From: Salinisphaera hydrothermalis C41B8
GTDB taxonomy: Bacteria > Pseudomonadota > Gammaproteobacteria > Nevskiales > Salinisphaeraceae
Length of the DNA: 32,832 bases
Reading direction: 5' to 3'
Assembly (NCBI RefSeq): GCF_000732535.1
Contig: NZ_APNK01000040.1
Coordinates: 1 to 32,832 of the forward strand
The notes below the pieces were generated by a model. The model did not search any database and was not told where the DNA came from. It worked only from the letters and a program-made list of their open reading frames with translations. The stretch's first letter is position 1; each line of letters starts with the position of its first letter. Shown here in pieces: positions 1 through 7,317 of the stretch. The position numbers and the translations under genes are program-made.

Positions 1-294
1 GCCCAGACTCTTGGCAAAATCCCGAATGTGCGCCGGATTGATTACGGAGACCTGGGCACCGGCCGCATGGAGCGTCTGGGCTAGCGCTTCGTGATAGACG
101 CCGGTGGCCTCCATGACGACGTGGATATCCGACAGCGGCCGGCCCGTCTGGTGCTCCACCCAATCCTGCAAGGCGGCGAACCCGGCCGCATCGTTGTTCC
201 AGACCTTGGTCTTGATCTTGCCGGTCGCTGGATCCCGGAGCCAGGCGCCATCGAGCTTGCGTTTGCTGACATCGATACCGATATAAGCGGTCAT
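1..294 (-). CDS. IS110-family transposase, N-terminal part (runs off window)
   Basis: Reading the minus strand from the ATG at 294, a frame stays open for 98 codons to the window edge. It starts MTAYIGIDVSKRKLDGAWL and contains MEATGVY (residues 61-67) and NPAHIRDFAKSLG (86-98). These are the hallmarks of the DEDD RuvC-like N-terminal domain of IS110/IS1111 transposases; D8 and E62 are the expected first two acidic catalytic residues. A good ribosome binding site, AAGGAG, lies about 10 nt upstream. The C-terminal serine-containing domain would lie beyond the window, so I cannot say whether the gene is intact. No terminal inverted repeats are expected for this family. The call to family level is firm; the IS110 versus IS1111 subgroup is not resolvable here. 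Confidence 0.88.
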   Translation of the reverse strand, partial: MTAYIGIDVSKRKLDGAWLRDPATGKIKTKVWNNDAAGFAALQDWVEHQTGRPLSDIHVVMEATGVYHEALAQTLHAAGAQVSVINPAHIRDFAKSLG

Positions 295-483
295 CTCGCG
301 CGTTCTCCTTGTTCGTGCAGCCTCACCGCCTCTGGCGGGGGCTTGGATACCATTCAAACTATCGAGATGAAATCGACCGGGGGCATGATCTAACGCGCAG
401 GCTATGGGCCTCAGGGCGTGTGGATGCTCACCCGGCCGAGCACAGTGGACTGGTAGCTAATCAGCCCACCGGGGCAAGACACA
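295..483. other. Non-coding flank upstream of the IS110 transposase
   Basis: This 189-bp stretch has no credible gene. It should contain the end of the insertion sequence that precedes the transposase. A small hairpin (CCGCC, TCT, GGCGG at 326-338) is visible. In the IS110 subgroup this flank encodes the bridge RNA that pairs with donor and target DNA; in IS1111-type elements the RNA lies on the other side. The exact IS boundary cannot be fixed from one end. Confidence 0.4.
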
Positions 484-753
484 AGGGCGTGTTGAGGTTT
501 CGTGCGAGTCCGCGCCAAGCGCTGTTTTGCGGCAAGACGAGGCGTAGCGAACGCGGCGTAGTTGTTCTACGCGAGAGAGCTATAACGCTGTATTGCCGCA
601 AAACAGCGCTTGTCCCTTCGGGTTGGGCCGCAAATCGCGCCCGGCGGCGTTGCGAGTCTGGGTCGTGGCACGCCACGACGCGGCGACTCGCGCCTTGCCG
701 GACACGATTTGCGGACGCCAACGCGGCGCTCGGACGAAACCTCAACACGCCCT
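484..753 (+). repeat. Inverted-repeat element, copy 1 (270 bp, MITE-like)
   Basis: The ends are perfect 20-bp inverted repeats, AGGGCGTGTTGAGGTTTCGT at 484-503 and its complement at 734-753. Two nested hairpins lie inside. Hairpin 1 has perfect 19-bp arms at 517-535 and 593-611. Hairpin 2 has arms CGCAAATCG (629-637) and CGATTTGCG (705-713), GCGAGTC (652-658) and GACTCGC (685-691), and an apical GTCGTGGC (662-669) pairing with GCCACGAC (672-679). The element ends 7 bp from the copA stop codon. Copies 2 and 3 share the same plan. No coding capacity beyond palindrome-derived open frames. The flanks of the three copies are mostly TA, as for IS630/Tc1-type insertions, but no matching transposase is in the window. 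Confidence 0.85.
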
Positions 754-760
754 AGCCGAA

Positions 761-3283
761 TCAGGCGGCCCGAGACACGTCGCCAGGCTCGCTTCGAGCC
801 GGCTCGACGCTGTCGGAACGCGTCGCCACCGGCGCCAGAACGGCTGTAAACCGACGCAGCCGCAGCGAATTCGTGAGCACGAAGATACTCGATACGCTCA
901 TCGCCGCGGCGGCGATCGCCGGATTGAGCAGCCAGCCCGTCAACGGATAGAACACGCCTGCAGCCAACGGAATCAACAGCACGTTGTAGCCATAGGCCCA
1001 ACCGAAATTGATACGGATGGTGCGCATGGTGCGGGCCGCCAGCGCGAGCGCGTTGACCACGCCCGACAGATCCGCCCGCATCAGCACCACATCGCCGGCT
1101 TCAATGGCGATATCCGTGCCACTTCCCACGGCGATGCCGACCTCGGCCTGGGTGAGCGCCGGCGCGTCGTTGATGCCGTCGCCCACGAACGCCACGATGC
1201 GGTCGTCGCCCTGCAATCGCTTGATCTCGTCCGCCTTGGCCTGCGGCATGACGCCGGCGACCACGCGATCGATACCGAGTTCGGTCGCAATGGCACGCGC
1301 GGTAGCTTCGTTGTCGCCGGTGAGCATGGCGACCTCGACGCCGCGTTCGTGCAACGCCGCCACCATGTCGGCAGCCTCCGGCCGGGCCGGATCGGCCACG
1401 GCGAGGAGCGCGGCCAACTGGCCGTCGATCGCCACATACAACGGGGTGCGCGCGGCTTCCGCCAAGGCCTTGGCCCGATCGGCGAGCGGCGCATGATCGA
1501 TGCCGAGATTTTCCATGAACCGCGCCGCGCCGATCTGTACCGTGCGATCGTCGACCACCGCTTCGACGCCCTGCCCGGTATGGGTCGTGAAATCGCGGGC
1601 TTCCGGCACGTTGGCGCCGTCGGCTTCGGCAGCCTTAACGATGGCCCGGCCGATCGGATGCTCGCTGACCGCCTCGACCGCAGCAGCCATGCGCAGTACA
1701 TCGTCACGCTCGAACCCGGCCATGGTTTCGAGCTCGGTCAACGACGGCGCGCCTTCGGTCAGTGTCCCGGTCTTGTCGAGCACAACGGTATCGACCCGGG
1801 CCAGTTGCTCCAGCGCCGTACCACGCCGGAACAGCACGCCCATGGAAGCACCACGCCCGGTACCGACCATGATGGCCGTCGGCGTGGCGAGGCCCATCGC
1901 ACAGGGGCAGGCGATCAACAACACCGACACGGCCGAAACGAAGGCCAGTGCCAGCGCCGGGCTCGGGCCAAAGATCAGCCAGCCGATGAATGTCACGGCC
2001 GAGACGGCCATCACGATCGGCACGAACACGCCCGCGATACGATCGGCCACCGCCTGAATCGCCGGCTTTTCGCCCTGGGCTTCTTCGACCATGCGAATGA
2101 TGCCCGCGAGCACCGTATCGCCGCCGACGCCGGTGGCTTCGATTTCCAGCACGCCGTCGCCATTCACCGTGCCGCCGATGACCTCGGAGTCGCGCTGCTT
2201 GGCCACCGGCACCGGCTCGCCCGAAATCATCGACTCGTCGACATAGCTTTCGCCGTCGACCACAGTGCCGTCCACGGGCACCCGTTCGCCCGGTCGGATC
2301 GCTACGCGATCGCCACGCGCGACGTCGCCGACGTCGATTTCACGCCATTCGCCGTCGCGCTGGACGCGGGCGGTTTTCGACTGGAGCTTCATCAGTCCCT
2401 GGACGGCCTGCGAGGTTCGGCCGCGGGCCAGTGCTTCCAGATAGCGACCGAGCAGGATCAGCGTCACGATCATGCCGGCCGCATCGAAATAGGTATGTGC
2501 TGAGCCGGCGGGAAAAATTGCCGGCGCGATCAACGCCACCAGCGAATAGAAATACGCGGCGTTGGAGCCGATCATCACGAGACTGTTCATGCCCGGCGCG
2601 GCATGCTTGAGCTCGCCCCAGCCGAGTTGATAGAAACGCCAGCCGGCGTAGAACTGGACCGGCGTCGCCAGAACCAGCTCGAGGATCGTCCATGCGATCG
2701 GCGGCGCGACCGCATTCATCGCCGATGCCACGCCCGGTACCATGTGGGCCATCGCGATTACGAACAGCGGGATCGTGAACAGGGCCGCCAGCCGCAGCGA
2801 ACGCTTGAGTTGCGCGGCGTCGGAATCCTCGTCGCCGACCGTATCCTGATTCCCCGGTGCGTCGAGCGAAACCGGCGTATAGCCCGCCTTCTCGACGACA
2901 GCGAACATCGCGTCGCGATCCACCTGAGCCGGCAGATAGCGCACCCGCGCACGCTCGGTGGTGAGATTGACCGTGGCCTCGATCACGCCGTCGAGCCGCG
3001 AAAGCTTCTTCTCGACCCGCGACACACAGGCGCCGCAGGTCATGCCATCGACGCGGAATTCGGTCTCCTCGGCGACCGGCGTATAGCCCGCCCCCTCGAC
3101 CGCGGCGAATACCGCCGACACGTCGGCGGCGCTGTCGTCCAGGGTGACGCGGGCGCGCTCGGTGGCGAGGTTGACCGAGGCGTCATGCACGCCTTCGACC
3201 TTGCGCAGCTTTTTTTCCACGCGGGCCACACAGGCCCCGCACATCATGCCGTCGATGCCGAATTCCAGCGTCTTGTCGCTCAT
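761..3283 (-). CDS. copA: Cu(I)-exporting P-type ATPase CopA
   Basis: An 840-residue P1B-1 ATPase that pumps Cu(I) out of the cytoplasm. Two N-terminal heavy-metal-associated domains carry GMMCGAC (C15, C18) and GMTCGAC (C83, C86). Further signatures are the actuator motif SGEP (354-357), the membrane CPC copper site (459-461), the phosphorylation motif DKTGT (503-507), the SEHP motif (540-543) and GDGINDAP (701-708). The transmembrane copper-coordinating YN (766-767) and MxxSS (795-799) pairs typical of Cu(I) rather than Zn ATPases are present. Full length. It is the last gene of a copZ-repressor-copA operon, 90 bp after the repressor gene. The inverted-repeat element copy 1 begins 7 bp past its stop. 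The ATG at 3283 immediately precedes the first HMA domain; the ribosome binding site is weak. Confidence 0.96.
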   Translation of the reverse strand: MSDKTLEFGIDGMMCGACVARVEKKLRKVEGVHDASVNLATERARVTLDDSAADVSAVFAAVEGAGYTPVAEETEFRVDGMTCGACVSRVEKKLSRLDGVIEATVNLTTERARVRYLPAQVDRDAMFAVVEKAGYTPVSLDAPGNQDTVGDEDSDAAQLKRSLRLAALFTIPLFVIAMAHMVPGVASAMNAVAPPIAWTILELVLATPVQFYAGWRFYQLGWGELKHAAPGMNSLVMIGSNAAYFYSLVALIAPAIFPAGSAHTYFDAAGMIVTLILLGRYLEALARGRTSQAVQGLMKLQSKTARVQRDGEWREIDVGDVARGDRVAIRPGERVPVDGTVVDGESYVDESMISGEPVPVAKQRDSEVIGGTVNGDGVLEIEATGVGGDTVLAGIIRMVEEAQGEKPAIQAVADRIAGVFVPIVMAVSAVTFIGWLIFGPSPALALAFVSAVSVLLIACPCAMGLATPTAIMVGTGRGASMGVLFRRGTALEQLARVDTVVLDKTGTLTEGAPSLTELETMAGFERDDVLRMAAAVEAVSEHPIGRAIVKAAEADGANVPEARDFTTHTGQGVEAVVDDRTVQIGAARFMENLGIDHAPLADRAKALAEAARTPLYVAIDGQLAALLAVADPARPEAADMVAALHERGVEVAMLTGDNEATARAIATELGIDRVVAGVMPQAKADEIKRLQGDDRIVAFVGDGINDAPALTQAEVGIAVGSGTDIAIEAGDVVLMRADLSGVVNALALAARTMRTIRINFGWAYGYNVLLIPLAAGVFYPLTGWLLNPAIAAAAMSVSSIFVLTNSLRLRRFTAVLAPVATRSDSVEPARSEPGDVSRAA

Positions 3284-3373
3284 GTCGATCTCTCGAATAG
3301 GAGTGGCCGGTACGCCGCCGCGGCGCTACGTCCGAGGCCTGTCGACACAGCTTGCCGACGGGCCGTCGCGTCA

Positions 3374-3676
3374 TCAGCGATACTTCAGAACGTCCATCAG
3401 CTCGGCCACGATGGCGTCTTCGTCACCGCGCTCATGCGCCGTGACCACGTGATGCTTGAGATGACCGCGCAGGATCAGATCGCCGGTCTTGGCGAGCGCG
3501 CCCTGCACAGCCTTGATCTGCTTGAGCGCATCGACGCAGTAGACGTCATCGCGCTCGAGCATGCGCAGCACGCCGTCGACGTGACCGCGAATCGACCGCA
3601 GCCGGGCCGTGGCGTCTTCGCGCACGGCCGGCTCGATCGCTAGATGATCGCAGCATTGCTTGTCGGAATCCGCCAT
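3374..3676 (-). CDS. CsoR/RcnR/FrmR-family metal-sensing repressor
   Basis: A 100-residue all-helical DUF156 repressor (RLRSIRGHVDGVLRML at about 26-41 is the family signature). Members bind G-tract operators and release them on metal binding. Its ATG overlaps the copZ-like stop by one base (TAATG), so translation is probably coupled, and copA follows 90 bp downstream; control of this copper operon is the obvious role. Aligning by spacing, the metal ligands are C47, H72 and H76. Copper-sensing CsoR proteins have Cys-His-Cys at these places, while Ni/Co-sensing RcnR has Cys-His-His, so the identity of the sensed metal is not settled by the sequence. Extra N-terminal Cys and His residues (C8, C9, H11) could supply further ligands. 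Confidence 0.9.
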   Translation of the reverse strand: MADSDKQCCDHLAIEPAVREDATARLRSIRGHVDGVLRMLERDDVYCVDALKQIKAVQGALAKTGDLILRGHLKHHVVTAHERGDEDAIVAELMDVLKYR

Positions 3677-3876
3677 TACGCCATCGTGGCTTCGTAGCCT
3701 TCCTCGCGCACGGCGGCCAGCAATGCCTCGGTATCCGCATCGCCTTCGATCTTCGCGATACCGGAATTCAGATCCACGTCGACGACACGCTCCACGCCGT
3801 TAACCTCGGCCAACGCCTCGTTGACGGCCGCCACGCAATGCTGACAGCTCATGCCTTCGATCTTGAGTTCGGTCAT
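3676..3876 (-). CDS. copZ: CopZ-like copper chaperone (single HMA domain)
   Basis: A 66-residue single heavy-metal-associated domain with the metal-binding loop GMSCQHC (C11, C14). It should carry Cu(I) in the cytoplasm and hand it to CopA. I chose the ATG at 3876 rather than an upstream in-frame start at 3900 because AAGGAGGA lies 5 nt before it, which is a near-consensus ribosome binding site; the longer start would also overlap the palindromic operator. It is the first gene of the minus-strand copper operon, and its stop codon overlaps the repressor start. The family includes MerP-like proteins for mercury, but the context favours copper. Confidence 0.9.
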   Translation of the reverse strand: MTELKIEGMSCQHCVAAVNEALAEVNGVERVVDVDLNSGIAKIEGDADTEALLAAVREEGYEATMA

Positions 3877-3898
3877 CTCGTCCTCCTTGGCTTGATCC

Positions 3899-3917
3899 AC
3901 CCCACGGGGGGTGGGGT
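3899..3917. promoter_or_regulatory. G-tract palindrome, probable CsoR/RcnR-type operator
   Basis: ACCCCAC (3899-3905) and GTGGGGT (3911-3917) form a perfect 7-bp inverted repeat around GGGGG. G/C tracts within a short palindrome are the recognised operator type of this repressor family, and the gene for such a repressor lies in the adjacent operon. It sits 23 bp upstream of the copZ-like start and 119 bp upstream of the divergent DUF4396 gene, so it could govern one or both. Confidence 0.65.
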
Positions 3918-3931
3918 ATCCTCAGGACAAA

Positions 3932-3960
3932 AGCTTAGGCCTCGTAAGGCGCATCGTCAA
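3932..3960 (-). promoter_or_regulatory. Candidate sigma70 promoter of the copZ-repressor-copA operon
   Basis: On the minus strand TTGACG (3955-3960) is followed after 17 bp by TAAGCT (3932-3937). The -35 match is strong and the -10 match is weak. Transcription would start near 3925, placing the G-tract palindrome just downstream of the start point, where a bound repressor would block RNA polymerase. Confidence 0.4.
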
Positions 3961-4035
3961 ATCGAATACGGTCAATCCGGCCGCTATTCCACATGCGCTC
4001 CCGCGGGCCATCATTTTATAAAGGATCAATCGCTT

Positions 4036-4770
4036 ATGACGCTTACCGTCATTTCCTGGATCGTCATACTGCTGGGTATCGTCACCGCAGTCGCCATCGC
4101 GATCGACTGCTACCAGCGCCCGCAGCATATGAACGTAATGAACGTTACCTGGCCGATCACCGGGCTTTATTTTCCGGTGGTCGGCTGGTGGATCTATGCC
4201 GTGATGGGCCGCCCGGATGGCATGCCGCGCGACGGCAGTGATCACGATCACGGCGGACATGACCACAGCGGACATGACCACGGCCATGACGATGACGGCG
4301 GCTGCGGTCATCATCACGCGCCCAAGCCGAAATGGCAGAGCGTGTTCGTTGGCGTCACCCATTGCGGCGGCGGCTGCACCCTCGGCGACTCGGTCGCGAT
4401 TCCGATTGTCGCGCTGACCGGCTTCACGGTCGCCGGGTCGATCCTGCTGGGCCATTTCGCCGCCGAGTTCGTCGCAGCCTATCTGTTCGGCATCCTGTTT
4501 CAGTTCCTGCCGGCGATGAGCATGGGCGAGACCAACCCGTTCAAGGCGCTGGTCAATGCCATCAAAGCCGATACGCTATCGCTGATCTCGTTCCAGATCG
4601 GCATGTATGGCTGGATGGCCCTCGCCTCGCTCGTGCTGCTTCCTGAAGAGCCGAGCGCCGGCACGCCGGTATTCTGGTTCATGATGCAGATCGCGATGGT
4701 GATCGGCTTCGCGACGGCTTACCCGGCGAACTGGTGGCTGATCAATCGCGGGATCAAGCACGGCATGTAG
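4036..4770 (+). CDS. DUF4396 membrane protein with a His-rich loop
   Basis: A 244-residue integral membrane protein. Two N-terminal hydrophobic segments (about 4-22 and 40-57) are followed by a hydrophilic loop with some twelve His and many Asp residues (about 69-94, ending CGHHH). Next comes a conserved THCGGGCTLGD (108-118), then further membrane segments (about 121-160, 180-202 and 213-236). I recognise the DUF4396 family, whose function is unknown to me. The His/Cys-rich loop and the Cys-rich motif before a membrane segment suggest binding of a soft or borderline metal, and divergence from a copper operon suggests copper; both are inferences. The ATG at 4036 has AAAGGA upstream at a somewhat long spacing. 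An upstream in-frame start at 3838 would run through the copZ-like gene and was rejected. Confidence 0.82.
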   Translation: MTLTVISWIVILLGIVTAVAIAIDCYQRPQHMNVMNVTWPITGLYFPVVGWWIYAVMGRPDGMPRDGSDHDHGGHDHSGHDHGHDDDGGCGHHHAPKPKWQSVFVGVTHCGGGCTLGDSVAIPIVALTGFTVAGSILLGHFAAEFVAAYLFGILFQFLPAMSMGETNPFKALVNAIKADTLSLISFQIGMYGWMALASLVLLPEEPSAGTPVFWFMMQIAMVIGFATAYPANWWLINRGIKHGM

Positions 4771-4776
4771 CCGACA

Positions 4777-4799
4777 GCCGCCGCGATCAAAGCGGCGGC
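4777..4799 (+). terminator. GC hairpin after the DUF4396 gene
   Basis: GCCGCCGC (4777-4784), a 7-nt loop and GCGGCGGC (4792-4799) form a perfect 8-bp stem 6 bp after the stop codon. There is no T-tract, so a factor-independent terminator is only possible. Confidence 0.4.
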
Positions 4800-4808
4800 G
4801 GGCACCCT

Positions 4809-5105
4809 AGGGCGTGTTGAGGTTTCGTGCGAGCGCCGCGTTGGCGTCCGCAAATCGTGTCCGGCAAGGCGCGAGTCGCCGCGTCGTGGCGTGCCACGAC
4901 CCAGACTCGCAACGCCGCCGGGCGCCCCTGGTTAATTTTTAATGGGCGGCCCAACCCGAAGGGACAAGCGCCCTTAAATTAACGACACGACGGCAATCCA
5001 GCGTTATAGCTCTCTCGCGTAGGTCCACTACGCCACGTTCGCTACGCCTCGTCTTGCCGCAAAACAGCGCTTGGCGCGGACTCGAACGAAACCTCAACAC
5101 GCTCT
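4809..5105 (-). repeat. Inverted-repeat element, copy 2 (297 bp, inverted orientation)
   Basis: Same element as at 484-753 but in the opposite orientation. Terminal repeats are 4809-4828 and 5086-5105 with one mismatch. Relative to copy 1, short segments on both sides of the central loop are replaced by 19-bp AT-rich segments. These contain GTTAATTT and AAATTAAC when read in the copy 1 direction, so the two replacements can pair with each other. It lies between the convergent DUF4396 and diguanylate cyclase genes and is flanked by TA on both sides. Confidence 0.83.
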
Positions 5106-5155
5106 AAGGCCGCATTCCATTCGGCGCCAAGCGCGGGCAGTCTTGCCCGCGTGGC

Positions 5156-6340
5156 TCAGGCGCGGCTAATACCCGCGCCATAACGGCCTTCAACCCCGAC
5201 GGCGCTCGCCGGCCGGTCGCGCACGCAATTGCGCCCGGCCTGCTTGGCCGCGTAGAGCGCCAGGTCGGCCCGATGGACCAGATCATCCAGATTGTCCGCC
5301 GAATCGAGCGCTCCCAACGCATAACCCACCGAGATACTCACCATCGCGCCCACGGGCGATGCATCATGCGCGATGCCCAGCCTGCGAACCGCCGATCGCA
5401 TTCGCTCTGCGCGTTCGGCACCGACCTCCGGGCGGTCCGTATCGATGATCACCAGGAATTCTTCACCGCCCCAACGCGCCAGCACCTCGCCATCACCTGC
5501 CAGCGTGTCACTCAAGCAACGAGCGACCCGGCACAGGCAGCGGTCGCCCGCCAGATGCCCATAGTGATCGTTGTAGCGTTTGAAATAGTCGACATCGGCC
5601 AGCACCACCACACAGGGCCCGGATAGTCCGGCCAATGCACGGCGCAGCCCGCGACGGTTGAGAACCCCCGTCAGATCGTCGTGATGGGTCAACCGGTCGA
5701 GCTCACGCGCGTTATGTTCGCTCGCGCGCATGGCTAGGTAATTGACGCGCTCGCGTTGCTCCAGTCGCCAGCAGCCGAACAACGCATACATCGCGGCGAC
5801 GGCTTGTACCAGCGCCATCCAGAACTGTTCGGCCGGTGCCGCGGCCGAAAACAGCGCGTTGCCCACGGCCACCGTCGCGACCGTCGCCACACAGCCGGCC
5901 ACGCAATAAGGAAACCGCAGCTGGATAGCGGCGGCCATCAGAAAAGGCTGCAGCGCAATCGCGGTCTGAATGATCCAGAGATAACGCGCATGGGCATACA
6001 GGCTCAGAGTTTCGGCCATAAGCACCCAGCACAACACGCCCGCCATCATCACGCTTTCGCGTACGAAGACACCGGGCTTGCGCCGCAATACCAAGATACA
6101 GCCCAGACTGAATAGATCGACGGCCAGGGTCGCCAGAACCACGATCGTCGCGTTGTCGAGCAAGGCGTATAGTCCGAGCGCCCCGACATGCGTCATCGCC
6201 AGCTGCAAATAACCGATACGACGGTATCGATAGCGTCGGGCGCGCACGGTGGCGCGCTCGAATTCCGCTTCCAGGGCGGGCTCGAATGCCAGCTTGAGTT
6301 GTCCGAACCAACGGGCTACCGCCGCGTGCCAGCACCTCAT
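5156..6340 (-). CDS. Membrane-anchored diguanylate cyclase (GGDEF domain)
   Basis: A 394-residue protein predicted to make cyclic di-GMP from GTP. The N-terminal half has about six hydrophobic segments (residues 44-190), a MASE-like membrane sensor region. The C-terminal GGDEF domain begins near HDDLTGVLNRRGL (220-232) and has an intact GGEEF active-site motif (291-295). No RxxD inhibitory site is visible at the usual place just before it, so feedback inhibition by product is unlikely. I chose the ATG at 6340, which has GGGGGA 4 nt upstream, over the adjacent GTG at 6343. It is divergent from the DUF3891-like gene and its 3' end faces inverted-repeat copy 2. Confidence 0.92.
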   Translation of the reverse strand: MRCWHAAVARWFGQLKLAFEPALEAEFERATVRARRYRYRRIGYLQLAMTHVGALGLYALLDNATIVVLATLAVDLFSLGCILVLRRKPGVFVRESVMMAGVLCWVLMAETLSLYAHARYLWIIQTAIALQPFLMAAAIQLRFPYCVAGCVATVATVAVGNALFSAAAPAEQFWMALVQAVAAMYALFGCWRLEQRERVNYLAMRASEHNARELDRLTHHDDLTGVLNRRGLRRALAGLSGPCVVVLADVDYFKRYNDHYGHLAGDRCLCRVARCLSDTLAGDGEVLARWGGEEFLVIIDTDRPEVGAERAERMRSAVRRLGIAHDASPVGAMVSISVGYALGALDSADNLDDLVHRADLALYAAKQAGRNCVRDRPASAVGVEGRYGAGISRA

Positions 6341-6617
6341 CACATCCCCCGATCATGATCGTCGCGCCCGATCGCTCCCGTGCCAGGCTCGCGAAGCGCT
6401 GCAATGCAAGTATCGCAATCGACGCCCTACCCGGTTTATATCGGCCCGAGCATCGGGAATTGCACAGCAAAAACGCGATCCCCGCATCGTTAATTGGTCG
6501 GCTATCGCACGCTACGAACCGTTGTGCAACGGCCTGCAATCCGCCGTATGTCCACAGCACCGCGGGCACGATGCGTTATGGTCGGTTGGGCACACCAACC
6601 GAGCGGCGTGACCGCCC
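6341..6617. promoter_or_regulatory. Divergent intergenic region
   Basis: 277 bp between the diguanylate cyclase and the DUF3891-like gene, which point away from each other. It must contain both promoters. I see no convincing operator palindrome or RNA structure and no small gene. Confidence 0.45.
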
Positions 6618-7307
6618 ATGTTTCGATCTCATCACCGTGACCGCATTCTGCCCCAGTTCGAGCACTCCCTTTTCAGCGGCCTGCTCGCGATGCATTGGGG
6701 CAATGCGCGTTTCGATCGCCCCGCACTCGATTTCGAGCGTTTTGCCCGGGGCGTCGCCCTTCACGACTGGCATTACGGCCCGCTCGACAATCACCCGCTT
6801 GGCGACTACGACCACGCCGAATGGCAGGCTATCGTCGAGCGCGGCGTCGTCATGCATTACGATGATCCCATCACCGATGCCGTCGCCAAGCGCCACTTAC
6901 GCCGACTCATCGGCACGCCGGAAACCCAGGATATACAGACGCTGCTGGATCGACTGAACGAGCGAATCGCGGAACGGCGCGCACAAACCCCGTATTCCGA
7001 CGCCGACTTCGAATGGGCCGATCGCATCACCCAGTTTTGCGATACGGTCGCATTCAGTCTCGGGTTCGAAAATCTCGGCTGGCACAAAGCCTCGGTCCAT
7101 GCCCGGCGCGACGACGACAGCGAAACCGAGATCGCGTACCAGATCACATCGGAGGGCACACTCCGCTTCGAACCCTGGCCGTTCTCCCTGCCCAAGTTTG
7201 GGATGCCATTGACCCGCTATGAATCGTCCGGCTATCCGGATCGACTGCAACCGATCGTGACGTTCGTGCGCTGTATCGCGGCCGAAGAAGCCGGCGCCGC
7301 CGAGTGA
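6618..7307 (+). CDS. DUF3891-like hypothetical protein
   Basis: A 229-residue soluble protein of unknown function. The N-terminal part resembles DUF3891: a start region around FEHSLFSGLLAMHWGN, then a VALHDWHYGPLDNH stretch (about 46-59) with paired His and Asp residues that recalls a metal-binding HD-like site. The rest is mostly charged helix and a C-terminal beta-rich portion. There is no signal peptide or membrane segment. It stands alone: divergent from a diguanylate cyclase and convergent with lysE, from which it is separated by inverted-repeat copy 3. The DUF assignment is from pattern memory and is moderate; no enzymatic role can be stated. Confidence 0.72.
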   Translation: MFRSHHRDRILPQFEHSLFSGLLAMHWGNARFDRPALDFERFARGVALHDWHYGPLDNHPLGDYDHAEWQAIVERGVVMHYDDPITDAVAKRHLRRLIGTPETQDIQTLLDRLNERIAERRAQTPYSDADFEWADRITQFCDTVAFSLGFENLGWHKASVHARRDDDSETEIAYQITSEGTLRFEPWPFSLPKFGMPLTRYESSGYPDRLQPIVTFVRCIAAEEAGAAE

Positions 7308-7317
7308 GCACGATACT

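Noticed and set aside
593-2503. A 636-codon open frame on the plus strand opposite copA
   Set aside because: Its product is rich in Arg, His and Gly with no domain, it is exactly antisense to strongly conserved CopA motifs, and such frames are common in GC-rich DNA.
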